In this document: in pieces, positions 43,542 through 52,946 of the stretch
How the letters are laid out: every line of letters starts with the position of its first letter
How positions within the stretch are numbered: position 1 is the first letter of the stretch
Assembly (NCBI RefSeq): GCF_042662125.1
Contig: NZ_JBHSXL010000002.1
Span: 124,001 to 188,000, forward strand
Direction of reading: 5' to 3'
Origin: Halopenitus salinus
GTDB lineage: Archaea > Halobacteriota > Halobacteria > Halobacteriales > Haloferacaceae
Length of the DNA: 64,000 nt
The notes under the pieces: generated by a model
What the model was told of the DNA's origin: nothing
What the model saw: only the letters and a program-made list of their open reading frames with translations
Databases searched by the model: none
Position numbers and translations under genes: made by a program

Positions 43542-44474
43542 ATGAGCCCCCACGAGCATACACAAGATACGGCAGAACACGAATCCGCGTCTGCAACAGG
43601 TGGCAGTACGCGCCGGCTTGCACTCGTCGCGGTCGTCAATTTCCTTGGATTCGTCGTCGAATTGGCTGGTGGACTCCTGTTCGGGTCGGTCGCGCTTATC
43701 AGCGACGCACTCCACATGCTGTTCGATATGCTGGCGTACGCGATGGCGTTCGGCGCGAGCTATACCGCCGAACGGTTCGAGGGTGGCGAGGCGTGGTCGT
43801 ACGGTCTCCACCGACTGGAGCCGGTTGCGGCCTTCCTGAACGGCGTCTTGCTCCTCCCGATGGTCGGATACATCGTCTGGGAGTCCTACCAGCGGTTCCT
43901 CGAGCCGGTGGCGATCAATCCAGAGTTGACGCTGATCATCGCGACGGGTGGCCTGCTGGTGAACATCGGCTCCGTGTACGTGTTGCAGGGTGGTGAGATG
44001 AGTCTCAACGAACGCGGGGCGTTCTACCACCTGCTCGGTGACGCCGGGGGATCTGTTGCGGTAATCGTCTCGACTGCCGCCGTCGCAGTGTTTGACCTCC
44101 CTATCGCAGACCCCGTGGCGGCCGTGCTCATCGGGCTGCTGGTGCTCGCGTCGGCTGGGAACGTCCTCCGAGAAAGCACCTCGATCCTGTTGGAACGGAG
44201 CCCGGTGTCGTCCGAAGAACTCCGGGATGAATTGACGACACTCGATGGTGTCGACCAGATCGAGGATCTCCACGTCTGGCAAGTCTGTAGTCAACTCACC
44301 GTGGCAACCGTCCGGTTCACCGATACGGCGACCACTCTCGAAGAGCAACGGGGGATTCGATCCCGAGTCCACGACCATCTCACGAATCGAGGGATCGATC
44401 ATGCGACCGTCGAGTTCGTCGGCCACGTCGACCTCGACACTGACCCTGCCGGCACCACGAACCACTCCCACTAA
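43542..44474 (+). CDS. Cation diffusion facilitator, zinc-type exporter
   Basis: 310 residues with six membrane spans. Metal-site residues are present in helix 2 (SDALHMLFDMLAY, HxxxD) and helix 5 (YHLLGDAGGS, HxxxD). The cytoplasmic C-terminal domain contains DQIEDLHVWQVCSQ. His-rich ends (MSPHEHTQD; TTNHSH) are common in Zn exporters. It is the intact transporter of a group whose P-type ATPase is truncated. The next gene starts 2 bp downstream. Confidence 0.93.
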   Translation: MSPHEHTQDTAEHESASATGGSTRRLALVAVVNFLGFVVELAGGLLFGSVALISDALHMLFDMLAYAMAFGASYTAERFEGGEAWSYGLHRLEPVAAFLNGVLLLPMVGYIVWESYQRFLEPVAINPELTLIIATGGLLVNIGSVYVLQGGEMSLNERGAFYHLLGDAGGSVAVIVSTAAVAVFDLPIADPVAAVLIGLLVLASAGNVLRESTSILLERSPVSSEELRDELTTLDGVDQIEDLHVWQVCSQLTVATVRFTDTATTLEEQRGIRSRVHDHLTNRGIDHATVEFVGHVDLDTDPAGTTNHSH

Positions 44475-44476
44475 CC

Positions 44477-44884
44477 ATGTCCATCACAGCGTCCAGTCGA
44501 ATGTTTGAGGTACTGGACGAAACGAATGAGAACATCATTGCGATTCGCGTCGGGCGGGGCACGCGAGCAGGATACCAAGAGCTGTACTCGCTCCTCGTCG
44601 AAAAGAGCGACCAGTACGAGCATATCCACGTGTATGAGGAAGTTCCGAACTGGACGTTCAGGACGTTTCTCACACATCTCCACGGAGTGGTTCCCGATCT
44701 CCGGTACGGTTCTGACTTCGATATCGCCCGGTACGCCGCAGTCGGAGACTCGAGATGGGCGAAACTCCTCTTCGACTGGTGGCGTGCGATCCGACCGATC
44801 TGGCCAGTTTCGCCCGACAAGATGCGATATTTCGACGTTACGGAACGCGGGCGAGCTCTCGACTGGCTTCGGGAAAAGGTTTAG
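44477..44884 (+). CDS. SpoIIAA-like (STAS-type) protein
   Basis: 135 residues. The start MSITASSRMFEVLDETNENI and the middle KSDQYEHIHVYEEVPNW follow SpoIIAA-like proteins, a soluble fold related to anti-sigma factor antagonists and lipid-binding domains. No phosphorylatable Ser is obvious. It is 2 bp from the CDF gene and probably co-transcribed; it overlaps by 4 bp, tail to tail, the arylsulfotransferase-like gene. Confidence 0.8.
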   Translation: MSITASSRMFEVLDETNENIIAIRVGRGTRAGYQELYSLLVEKSDQYEHIHVYEEVPNWTFRTFLTHLHGVVPDLRYGSDFDIARYAAVGDSRWAKLLFDWWRAIRPIWPVSPDKMRYFDVTERGRALDWLREKV

Positions 44885-46202
44885 TTACGAATACGGTCGA
44901 CGCCGCCGACGACGATGAGGAGCGCAGAGACAAGCGTCAGGCCGAGTTGTGGTTCCCGGAACCAGAATGGCGTTGACGGAACGACTGCCCGAAGCCCGAC
45001 CAGCAGTAGTGAGAGGCCCGGCACGCCGGCGTCAGGGCTGTCGACGCTGCTTCCCTTAGTCGTGTACTTCGGGGCTCCGACAGACTCACCGTAGGGCAGT
45101 CGGTCGGCTTCGTATGGAATACGCTCTGTTCGAACGCTCCAGACGACAGTCCCGGATTCGTCGACCTCTACGAGTCGCCGGTTGAGCGTGTCGGTGATGA
45201 GCGTGTTTCCGTTCGGGAGTCGATCCGCATCCCGGGGCCAATCGAGCTCGACACCCGCTGCCCGATCAAGAGCCCACGCTGGCTCCCATTTACCGGCCTC
45301 CGTTCGATGCAGTTCCACGACTCGGTCGTTCTCGTTATCAGCGACGAGGACGGCACCATCCCCGAGCCACTGGGGGTTGTGCTGGTGGTTGAGCACGTCG
45401 GGGTCACCACATCGAATATCGCCATCATTGTCATAGTCGTTCAACTGGCCGGATTTCCGGCAATTGGCATCGTTCGAATCGGTCGTATCCTCATTGATAA
45501 CCTCAACGACGCCCTCGCCGCGCTCGATAACGAGAAGCTGGTTGGCATTCCGTACTGAGACGAGATAGCGCCCAGGGCCGATGACGTCCACGTCGTTGAT
45601 GTGCAGCCAGTCGGTCGTCGTCGGATCTTGTGGGGCGTCGTAGAACGAACTCGCATTCCACTGCCACGTAACTTCGCCGTTCTTGACAGTAAAGATACGC
45701 TCGTACTCCATATCCGTCACAAGGTATTCTCCCGTCTGAAGTCGTTCGACATCGTGGACTTCGCTGTTCTTGTTCGTTCGCACCGGGAAGCTATACTCCG
45801 AAAGCACCCGAGTGTCTTGACCGGGGTCGATGACTCGGAATCCCGTTCGGTACAGGGAGACTCGTACGGTCCGCACGAAGCGTACCCGCTGTCCATAAAC
45901 CCAGCTAACACTGTTCCGTTCTCTGTTTGCGTGACGTCGAAATAGGTATCAGCACTCGATTCACGCCAGGTAGTGTTCGTACCGTTGAGGAGGTAGACGC
46001 TGCCGTATTCGTGCCAGCCTGGGCCACCCCCCTGAGACCCGACCAAGGTTCGGGACGTCTGATCTGTCTCCGAAGCCGTCCCAATCGCAGGGGCGAGCAT
46101 TGCACTGCTAACAAGCGTGAGAACGAACAGAACCACGCCGAAAAGGATTAGGTAGCTACCCCGACGGAGATCAGGAACGGCACCATTCGGAACGGAGTTC
46201 AT
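44881..46202 (-). pseudogene. Arylsulfotransferase-like membrane protein with one frameshift
   Basis: The first part (ATG 46202, MNSVPNGAVPDLRRGSYLIL, one membrane span, then HEYGSVYLLNGTNTTWRES) runs in one frame to about 45,850. The rest (TGFRVIDPGQDTRVLSEYSF, WLHINDVDVIGPGRYLVSVR, LNHQHNPQWLGDGAVLVADN and a C-terminal span) is in another frame. Joined, they make one haloarchaeal ASST-type beta-propeller anchored at both ends. The break lies at YESPC versus RTGFRV and is a single-base shift: either a pseudogene or a sequencing error. It is the last gene of an operon with a winged-helix regulator and a DUF7521 protein, all linked by ATGA overlaps. Confidence 0.75.
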
Positions 46203-46477
46203 TTCTGGATATACAGCGAGTACATGATGACCGCGAGGCCAAGGGCGACGAACAGGCTATTGATGAGTACGCCGAGGGCCAATCCGACAGAAAAGAACTG
46301 ATTGGCCACTCCAGTCAGGATTGCCCCGAGTGTGATGATACCGAACCCGACACCAAGGACGCGGAGCGAGTCCTCACCCGTACGTCGATAGGCTTTAAAT
46401 GCAATGTAGGTGATCCCGCCACCGAGAAGCAGGATTACGAACTTGACGACTGCAATCGCCGTGATGACGCCGTTCAT
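46199..46477 (-). CDS. Three-span membrane protein (DUF7521-like)
   Basis: 92 residues, almost all hydrophobic: AVVKFVILLLGGGITYIAFK, VLGVGFGIITLGAILTGVAN and SLFVALGLAVIMYSLYIQ. Both its start and stop overlap the neighbours by ATGA. A small membrane protein directly after a winged-helix gene is a common haloarchaeal pair, where it may act as a membrane partner of the regulator. Confidence 0.75.
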   Translation of the reverse strand: MNGVITAIAVVKFVILLLGGGITYIAFKAYRRTGEDSLRVLGVGFGIITLGAILTGVANQFFSVGLALGVLINSLFVALGLAVIMYSLYIQK

Positions 46478-46851
46478 ACTTCGTCCCCCATCATCGACCA
46501 GATATCTGCAAGCCGTTCGTCGGTAGATTGCGGCGGCCGATCGACATTCACTGAAAACGTACCTGTGTCGTCCATAGAGATCGTGACGTCCTCGAACGAC
46601 CGTTCGTAGTAGGTAACCCGTCCACCTCCAGGGTTGATCGTCTCTTGTTCTCGAACGAGGGAAGCGGAACTGAGGAGTTCTAATTTTCGATACAGCGTCG
46701 ACTTGGGGATGTCACATGCGTCGAGGAGTGCGTTCGCAGTCATTGGTTCGATAGTTTCCCGGAGAATAGTCCGACACGCGGGATCATCCAGCGCATCGAG
46801 GACATCCTGCAGCTCCGAAGGGTCCTCGGAAGACACTGAATTATCTCCCAT
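46474..46851 (-). CDS. Winged-helix transcription regulator
   Basis: 125 residues from ATG 46851 (MGDNSVSSEDPSELQDVLDA). The longer frame from 46989 has a Cys/Pro-rich start that does not fit. The DNA-binding domain includes PACRTILRETIEPMTANALL, the recognition helix ACDIPKSTLYRKLELL and a wing GGGRVTYYERSF. It is first in the operon with the DUF7521-like and arylsulfotransferase-like genes, so it probably regulates them. Confidence 0.8.
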   Translation of the reverse strand: MGDNSVSSEDPSELQDVLDALDDPACRTILRETIEPMTANALLDACDIPKSTLYRKLELLSSASLVREQETINPGGGRVTYYERSFEDVTISMDDTGTFSVNVDRPPQSTDERLADIWSMMGDEV

Positions 46852-47001
46852 TATTCGAGAATACGTGTTCGTCGGGAAATGGAGTCCGATTATGGACGAG
46901 AGGCTCCATCGGCACCCCGTATTCATTACGGATCCGGGCTGGGGAGTGTTGATGGCTGATCCATCCAATGAGGGCAAACATAGTGACACAGTTATGAAAC
47001 G

Positions 47002-47229
47002 TTATGATTCCTGTTGAGTTTCGAGTCGTTGTTCGCCGGCGTCGGTAATCTCGTAGAGACCCCTCCCGCGCGGAACAATACAGCCCTCACTGTGGAGATG
47101 AGTACACGCTTGGTTGATAGTGATCGGGTGCCCATCGACGATATTAGTGATCTCCATCACATGGCAAGGTGACTCGTCAACGAGCACCTCCAATACTTCG
47201 ATCTCGGTCTGTATTGAGAACACGGTCAT
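47002..47229 (-). CDS. Small winged-helix protein
   Basis: 75 residues from ATG 47229 (MTVFSIQTEIEVLEVLVDES); a TATA-like GATATACC about 25 bp upstream supports a leaderless start here rather than at 47277. HVMEITNIVDGHPITINQAC is the helix-turn-helix and GRGLYEITDAGEQRLE the wing. It lies on the same strand as the TFB gene, 60 bp downstream of it. Confidence 0.7.
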   Translation of the reverse strand: MTVFSIQTEIEVLEVLVDESPCHVMEITNIVDGHPITINQACTHLHSEGCIVPRGRGLYEITDAGEQRLETQQES

Positions 47230-47288
47230 AGTAAATAACGTGTCATTGGTATATCCGTAGCTGTATTTCGCCCGCAAAGGCCGGCCGG

Positions 47289-48251
47289 TCAGTCATGCTG
47301 CGCGTACACCTCGAGAAGCTCTTGGTATCGATTCCGGATCGTGACTCGACTCACGTGGGCGACCTCACTCACCGTCTCCTGTGTGAGCTGCTCGTTCGTG
47401 AGGTGGGTCGCAGCATACAGCGCGGCAGCCGCCAACCCGGCTGGACTTTTCCCACTGTGGACGGCATTATCTGTAGCTACCTCAAGCAGTTCCCGCGAGC
47501 GCCGTTCTGCTTCGTCGCTCACGTCAAGCGATGACGCGAATTGTGGGATATATTGCGTGGGGTCCTCGGGCTTGATCTCCAGCCCGAGTTCTCGGGACAG
47601 ATATCGGTACGCTCGCTGGATCCGGATTTTCTCGACACGGCTGACGTCGGCGAATTCAGTCAGCGGCCGTGGCATTCCGTGTTGTCGGGCAGCCGCGTAC
47701 AACGACGCCGTCGACATTCCTTCGATCGAGCGACCCGGGAGCAGGTTCTGCTCTACAGCACGTCGGTACAGGACGCCTGCAGTTTCCCGAACCGATTCCG
47801 GAAGTCCCAGGGCGGACGCCATACGACTGATCTCCCCAAGCGCTTGCTTGAGATTCCGCTCGTGGGCATCCTTCGTCCGGAACCGCTCGTCCCACGTCCG
47901 AAGGCGCTGTAATTGAGCACGTTTGCGACCCGAGACCGCCTGTCCATAGGCGTCCTTGTCCTGCCAGCCGATAGTCGTGCTGAGTCCCTTGTCGTGCATC
48001 AGCTGCGTCGTCGGAGCCCCGACCCGACTCATTTCATCGCGTTCATCTGACGTGAACGCACGCCACTCAGGACCGTGGTCGATTGGATTATCTTCAAAAA
48101 CCAATCCACAGCTTTCACAGGTCGCCTCACCGCTATCGCCATTCTGGGTGATATGGCCCTGACACTCGGGACAGGTGTTGTCGTTAGCAGACTTCACCTC
48201 ACGGTCGCGTTCATCTATTGACCGTTCCTGGGTATGTTCTTGAGACATCAT
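47289..48251 (-). CDS. tfb: Transcription initiation factor IIB (TFB)
   Basis: 320 residues. The N-terminal zinc ribbon has CPEC and CESC pairs (about 27-51), followed by the B-finger/linker region (HGPEWRAFTSDERDEMSRVG, SRVGAPTTQLMHDKGLSTTI). Two cyclin repeats follow (from about 125 and 225), and the helix-turn-helix of the second ends in ETVSEVAHVSRVTIRNRYQE. It recruits RNA polymerase to TATA/BRE promoters. Haloarchaea carry many TFBs. An accessory-region copy like this one could direct a regulon such as the neighbouring metal and redox genes, but that is speculation. Confidence 0.97.
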   Translation of the reverse strand: MMSQEHTQERSIDERDREVKSANDNTCPECQGHITQNGDSGEATCESCGLVFEDNPIDHGPEWRAFTSDERDEMSRVGAPTTQLMHDKGLSTTIGWQDKDAYGQAVSGRKRAQLQRLRTWDERFRTKDAHERNLKQALGEISRMASALGLPESVRETAGVLYRRAVEQNLLPGRSIEGMSTASLYAAARQHGMPRPLTEFADVSRVEKIRIQRAYRYLSRELGLEIKPEDPTQYIPQFASSLDVSDEAERRSRELLEVATDNAVHSGKSPAGLAAAALYAATHLTNEQLTQETVSEVAHVSRVTIRNRYQELLEVYAQHD

Positions 48252-48423
48252 AATCTCGGCCTATAGGGGTTTTCCCTACAAACCGTGGGTTTTCTTAACA
48301 GTCCCGTGGGACGGCTCCTCAATGAATCGCTGGCGGTGTCCCACTCGCTGGGAATCCGGCCTAACACTTTGTCTCCAAGACATCAACTCCTCACACCGCA
48401 AGTCAACGTCCCTACCCACTATT

Positions 48424-48939
48424 ATGTCTCAAGCCCGACTCCGCTGGCACGATTTGCGAACCACAATTTCACAGATTCCGGTCGAGTACAGGCATATCGC
48501 CGGTTTCACGCTACTAGTGACGTATATCGTGATGCTTCTCGGAGCCTACACTAGTGCAATCGGTGCTGGACTTTCCTGTCCTGATTGGCCAACCTGCTAC
48601 GGGACGTGGGTTCCCTTCCTTCAACCCGAGATCATTGCTAACTCGCCATACTCTGCACTCCAAATCTTCGCTGAGTGGGCTCACCGTGGACTGGCGATGA
48701 CGGCCGGGGTTCTGATCGTCGGCACGACCCTTGGAGCGTGGGTGACACACCGGAATACCCCGATTGTCAAATGGTCGGCCACGGCCGCTCTCGCCCTCCT
48801 TCCGTTACAGGTTATCCTCGGAGGATTGACCGTCACGGAAGATCTCCAACCGATCATCGTGACGACTCATCTTGGCGTGGCAATTCTTATTCTCCTCTGT
48901 CTCCTGACGACCTGCCTCGTCGCATATCTCCGCCGCTGA
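48424..48939 (+). CDS. CtaA/COX15-like heme A synthase, half-size
   Basis: 171 residues from ATG 48424 (MSQARLRWHDLRTTI). The signature LLGAYTSAIGAGLSCPDWPT is present in the first half, with heme-ligand His in AEWAHRGLAMTAG and VTTHLGVAIL. Only four or five membrane spans are present, whereas complete CtaA proteins have eight made of two related halves. Either this is a half-size version acting as a dimer or a truncated gene; no second half lies downstream. It leads a group of extracytoplasmic redox genes. Confidence 0.8.
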   Translation: MSQARLRWHDLRTTISQIPVEYRHIAGFTLLVTYIVMLLGAYTSAIGAGLSCPDWPTCYGTWVPFLQPEIIANSPYSALQIFAEWAHRGLAMTAGVLIVGTTLGAWVTHRNTPIVKWSATAALALLPLQVILGGLTVTEDLQPIIVTTHLGVAILILLCLLTTCLVAYLRR

Positions 48940-49042
48940 TGCCCCTTGCGTATAACACAATGCCACAGATACCGACGATTCAGCTCACTATGAGAGCAGA
49001 ACACGGAGCCTATGAAATCTACACTTGGAGTAGTGATCACGA

Positions 49043-50029
49043 ATGACTGCCCATACCTGCCCGATCTGTACAGATCAATTCGAAACAGCGGGAGCAGCGC
49101 GCGACCACACATGGAACGCTCACAGCGCATACCACTATTGTGGTGAACAATTCGGTGACGAAACTGACGAGCAGCTCTATAGACACTGGCTCGTCGCGCA
49201 CCCCGACGACCTCTCACGTGTGGATTACAAACGGGCTGAGACAGTCGTTGATTCACTCACGTTCTCAGAGCGGCTCTCCGAGGGAGGTGTCGGGGCTGCT
49301 GTCGGAGGACTAACCCGCCGACAGCTTCTCCTCGGCGGTGGTGGTGCCGCCACTGCCGGTCTCGTGATCGGCGCCACCGCTCTCTCTAACAATACGAGTA
49401 CTGAGCCGGATGACGACGCGACTGCTGGAGGTGATACGGGTGCCGTTACCACTGCCCCGATTCCCGACTCGCCTGGAGACTTCCGCTATGCGACGATGGG
49501 GTCTGCTGATGCCGATGTCACGGTCACATACTTCGGGAGCTGGAAGTGTCCGTACTGCGCCCAGTTCAGTACGGAGATGCTTTCACAACTCGTGACGGAC
49601 TACGTGGAACCAGGAACAGTCGCGCTCGAGTTCCGCAATCTCGCATATATCGGTGGCGACCCGTTTTTGGGCCCCGATGCACCGGCAGCCGGTCAGGCCG
49701 GATTAGCCGTCTGGAACACCGACCCAGCCTCGTACTGGCCGTTTCACGAATACGTGTTCCGGAATCAGCCGCCCGAAAGCGACCAGTGGGCGACCGCCGA
49801 TAGGCTGGTTGAGTTTGCTCAGGCAGCAGGCGTCTCCGAGACAGCGTCGATCCGCAGGGCGATCCAAGAAAACCAGTACGACGACGCGCTTCGGGCGACT
49901 GACAGGGCTGCGAGCGATTCCGGTGTCGACGCCACACCCACGCTCCTCATCAATGGCACGACGGTCAACCCACTCGGAAACGAAGAGCGAGCAAGACAGT
50001 TGATCGAAGATGCAGCTGGATCAAACTGA
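49043..50029 (+). CDS. DsbA-like thioredoxin-fold protein with N-terminal zinc fingers
   Basis: 328 residues. Residues 1-55 contain a C2H2-type zinc finger (CPICTDQFE with DHTWNAH) and a second Cys/His unit (YHYCGEQF with HWLVAH). A twin-arginine-type hydrophobic segment follows (TRRQLLLGGGGAATAGLVIG, about 90-110), then a DsbA/thioredoxin domain with active-site CPYC in SWKCPYCAQFS and the cis-Pro region VDATPTLLINGT. The zinc fingers would stay in the cytoplasm if the segment anchors the protein. It is coupled to a DsbB-like gene by a 20-bp overlap. Role inferred: disulfide formation in exported metalloproteins. Confidence 0.9.
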   Translation: MTAHTCPICTDQFETAGAARDHTWNAHSAYHYCGEQFGDETDEQLYRHWLVAHPDDLSRVDYKRAETVVDSLTFSERLSEGGVGAAVGGLTRRQLLLGGGGAATAGLVIGATALSNNTSTEPDDDATAGGDTGAVTTAPIPDSPGDFRYATMGSADADVTVTYFGSWKCPYCAQFSTEMLSQLVTDYVEPGTVALEFRNLAYIGGDPFLGPDAPAAGQAGLAVWNTDPASYWPFHEYVFRNQPPESDQWATADRLVEFAQAAGVSETASIRRAIQENQYDDALRATDRAASDSGVDATPTLLINGTTVNPLGNEERARQLIEDAAGSN

Positions 50030-50453
50030 GTCATGGATGTCCGACGGACGATTCTGGCTTGCAGGCGGGGCAGGCGTCGCGGCGATTGCAACCTTCGGAA
50101 GCCTCTGGTTCAGTCTCGGCCTCGGTCTCGTTCCGTGTACCCTCTGCTGGTACCAACGTATCCTCATGTATCCGCTCGTCGTCGTTCTCGGCGTTGCCGT
50201 TCTCGAGAGCCACAACACAATCTGGCGAACGGTCGTTCCACTGACCGTGATAGGAGCTTCAATCGCGGGATATCACTCCGTACTCCAAGCAACAACGGCC
50301 TCATGCACCTTTGCTGGCCCCTGTGCAGTCGTCCAGTGGCAGGCACCAGTACTCGGACTCACGATTCCGAATCTCTCACTCATCGCGTTCGTGTTCGTTA
50401 CGATTACAGTCCTCGCTGGATCCAACCTCGTCGAACCTGAACGTCAGCTATGA
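50010..50453 (+). CDS. DsbB-like quinone-linked disulfide oxidoreductase
   Basis: 147 residues (or 138 from ATG 50037, which would avoid the overlap with the DsbA gene). Four membrane spans. The first cysteine pair is in LVPCTLCWYQRILMYP and the second in CTFAGPCAVVQW, which matches DsbB. It would reoxidise the adjacent DsbA-like protein and pass electrons to quinone. Gene order and overlap support a functional pair. Confidence 0.92.
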   Translation: MQLDQTESWMSDGRFWLAGGAGVAAIATFGSLWFSLGLGLVPCTLCWYQRILMYPLVVVLGVAVLESHNTIWRTVVPLTVIGASIAGYHSVLQATTASCTFAGPCAVVQWQAPVLGLTIPNLSLIAFVFVTITVLAGSNLVEPERQL

Positions 50454-50551
50454 ACAAAATCACTACCGCGGGATGTCTTGGAATGAATAGCGCCGCAATC
50501 GACCTATCGAAGCCAGCTTGTAGGGTGGAGCCCTACGCTCACATCTGATTA

Positions 50552-51277
50552 ATGTCGTCGATATCTCGCTTCCGGTCTGTCGCCTCGGCGATTGGTCTCA
50601 CGTATGGGTCATACGTCGCGGGGGCTATCGTAATCCTTGCCGTCGCGACAGTCGTCGGGTTGTTCGGAGTCGACCTCGCATCGCGCCCAGCCCTCAGACT
50701 GGTTGTGAGTACGTTCTTCCTTCAAGGAGTGACGTTTGGGGGCATCGCCATTCTCTATCTCAAAGGCCGTGATCTCGGATTGGGATTCGTTCCAGTTCGT
50801 CTCCCTGGCAAACGTGATGGGGCGGTGATTGTTGGCGGGAGTATAGCGATTTTGGGGTTGCTCTTTGTGGCGTCCTCAGTAATCACAGCCCTCGGTCTGA
50901 ACTCGGCTCAGAATCAGATCGTCGAGGTCGGGCGGCAAAATCCGAGTGTATTTCTTCTTCTGATCCCCCTCCAGTTCCTGTTGGTCGGCCCGGGAGAAGA
51001 ACTGTTGTTCCGGGGCCTCGTACAGGGCACCCTACGTGAAAGTCTCCATCCGGCTCGGGCAATCATCCTCGCAAGCGCTCTGTTCGCATCGATCCATCTC
51101 TTCTCGTTGTCAGGGGAAGGCAAACTGGTGTACATCGGTATCGCATTCGTTCTGGCCCTCGTACTGGGAGCAGCATACGAGTACACGGACAATATCGCAG
51201 TACCGGCTGTGATTCACGGGACGTATAACGCGGTGCAGTTCGCAGGGGCTTATCTGACGGCGACGGGCGGATTCTGA
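50552..51277 (+). CDS. CPBP-family intramembrane metalloprotease (CAAX/Abi type)
   Basis: 241 residues with about seven membrane spans. The conserved EExxxR motif is GEELLFRGLVQG, followed by FASIHLFSL with the second-motif His and IHGTYNAVQF with the third His. Family members process prenylated or membrane proteins, and some act in bacteriocin immunity or phage exclusion. It has its own promoter region and is not tightly linked to its neighbours. Confidence 0.9.
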   Translation: MSSISRFRSVASAIGLTYGSYVAGAIVILAVATVVGLFGVDLASRPALRLVVSTFFLQGVTFGGIAILYLKGRDLGLGFVPVRLPGKRDGAVIVGGSIAILGLLFVASSVITALGLNSAQNQIVEVGRQNPSVFLLLIPLQFLLVGPGEELLFRGLVQGTLRESLHPARAIILASALFASIHLFSLSGEGKLVYIGIAFVLALVLGAAYEYTDNIAVPAVIHGTYNAVQFAGAYLTATGGF

Positions 51278-51445
51278 AAAACTGACCACTTTGTCGCCTC
51301 AATTTTTGACTCCTAACGGCGACCAAGTATAGATGAGAAGCCGCCATCTCCATTCGCCTTGTGCCGAACATATCCACGCGCTGTCCCGTGAATTGGGACA
51401 CCGCAGTCGCCCTATGTTTAGGCCACCCAAAATACCGAGTGTATT

Positions 51446-52600
51446 ATGACCACACGTTTCGGCGCACCCGGAACCGGACTGTCTCGGCGTGAGTTTCTCG
51501 CGGCAACTGGCGCGACCGGCATCGCTTCGTTAGCAGGCTGTTCTGCGGGCGGAGCCAACGAGCCAGCAGCAACGAGCGATACGCCCACGCAGGCACAAAC
51601 TGACTCGCCTAATCTCCCCTACACCAGCCCTCCAACAATCGTCAACGTCGACGAGCAGGGTGGCGAAGTGACGATGCGGACTCAGCAGGCCCGCCACGCG
51701 GTCCACCCGCTCGATACAATGGGTGGGCCCGTCGAATTCCCGCGCGTCTGGGCGTTCCAGGCCGACGACAACGACCCCAGCGTCCCAGGCCCAATTCTCA
51801 GAACGACCGAGGGTAACGCGATGGAGGTGACACTCGATAACACCGATGGCCGACGCCCCCACACGATTCACTTCCACGGAGTTCGCAAGACGTGGGAGAA
51901 CGACGGCGTCCCGACGACGACCGGGATTCAGGTCCCGCCAGGGGAGACACACACCTATGAGATTCCCGCTAACGTCCCTGGAACGCATTTCTACCATTGT
52001 CACTTCCAGACCCACCGACATATCGACATGGGCATGTACGGGATCTACCGAGTCGATCCCGAAGGCTACGAACCGGCGGACCGCGAATACTTCATGACGA
52101 TCAAGGACTGGGATTCGCGGGTTCCGCGGAAGTGGGCCGGTGAGGCGGACTTCACATACAATTCGGCCAGTCGCAATCCGGACGTATTCACCGTCAACGG
52201 GAAGAGCGCACCCCGGACGCTACACCCCGAAGAAGGGTCACCGATCATCGTCGACGAGGGCGACTCAGTTCGTATCCACCTCGTTAACGGTGGGTACATG
52301 TCGCACCCGATGCACATCCATAACCACCGCTTCCAGCGTGTCGAAAAGGACGGCGGGACGATTCCGGAGGCTGCCCGCCACGACATGGACGTCACGAACA
52401 TTGCCCCTGCTGAACGACACACGATCGAATTTACTGCCGATGCAGACCCCGGTATCTATTTGATGCACTGCCACAAGGTCAACCACGTCATGAACGGCAC
52501 GTTCTATCCCGGCGGGATGCTTACCGGCGTGGTCTATCGGTCCGTCATGGATACGGACATCTTCAACCAGCTTATGGAGTACGCCGGTTACTCCACGTAG
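51446..52600 (+). CDS. Multicopper oxidase, Tat-exported lipoprotein
   Basis: 384 residues. The signal is LSRREFLAATGATGIASLAG followed by a lipobox Cys. Copper ligands are found in HTIHFHGVRKTW, THFYHCHFQTHRHIDMGMYG, HPMHIHNHRF and LMHCHKVNHVM, the four-motif order of multicopper oxidases; the last holds the HCH tripeptide with the downstream His and a Met. The length suits a two-domain or compact three-domain enzyme of the nitrite-reductase or laccase group. It probably oxidises Cu(I) or phenolics at the cell surface, matching the neighbouring copper genes. Confidence 0.93.
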   Translation: MTTRFGAPGTGLSRREFLAATGATGIASLAGCSAGGANEPAATSDTPTQAQTDSPNLPYTSPPTIVNVDEQGGEVTMRTQQARHAVHPLDTMGGPVEFPRVWAFQADDNDPSVPGPILRTTEGNAMEVTLDNTDGRRPHTIHFHGVRKTWENDGVPTTTGIQVPPGETHTYEIPANVPGTHFYHCHFQTHRHIDMGMYGIYRVDPEGYEPADREYFMTIKDWDSRVPRKWAGEADFTYNSASRNPDVFTVNGKSAPRTLHPEEGSPIIVDEGDSVRIHLVNGGYMSHPMHIHNHRFQRVEKDGGTIPEAARHDMDVTNIAPAERHTIEFTADADPGIYLMHCHKVNHVMNGTFYPGGMLTGVVYRSVMDTDIFNQLMEYAGYST

Positions 52601-52760
52601 AGACTCTCTACACGACGACCAGGACTGGGTCCAACTGAACGATAGGGGTTACCCGGCTCTGGTGGATTCCTGTTGCATGTATCGGAATAAATCTGAATCA
52701 ACACAGCTGGGGGCTAGCATGGACCGCAACCCAGCGGACTTCGGCTACTGAGTCGGCCTA

Positions 52761-52946
52761 TTATGGACTGGCGCGGAACTCGCCATGTTTCATTCCCAAG
52801 AAGAACGCGATGACCGAGAAGACAATCATCGAGGGTAGAACCATCATAAAGACCGTCGAGGAGGTCATCACGGTCGTGAGCGCAATCGCCGCGACAGCGA
52901 CAATTACGACGAGGGGAGCCACCGAGCGCACAAAGTCGAATTCCAT
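52761..52946 (-). CDS. Small two-span membrane protein
   Basis: 61 residues from ATG 52946 (MEFDFVRSVAPLVVIVAVAA); the frame extends upstream with unlikely sequence. The two spans are LVVIVAVAAIALTTVMTS and VFMMVLPSMIVFSVIAFF, with a short basic tail. This is a typical haloarchaeal DUF7333-like protein of unknown role. It converges with the multicopper oxidase gene, with about 160 empty bases between. Confidence 0.65.
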   Translation of the reverse strand: MEFDFVRSVAPLVVIVAVAAIALTTVMTSSTVFMMVLPSMIVFSVIAFFLGMKHGEFRASP

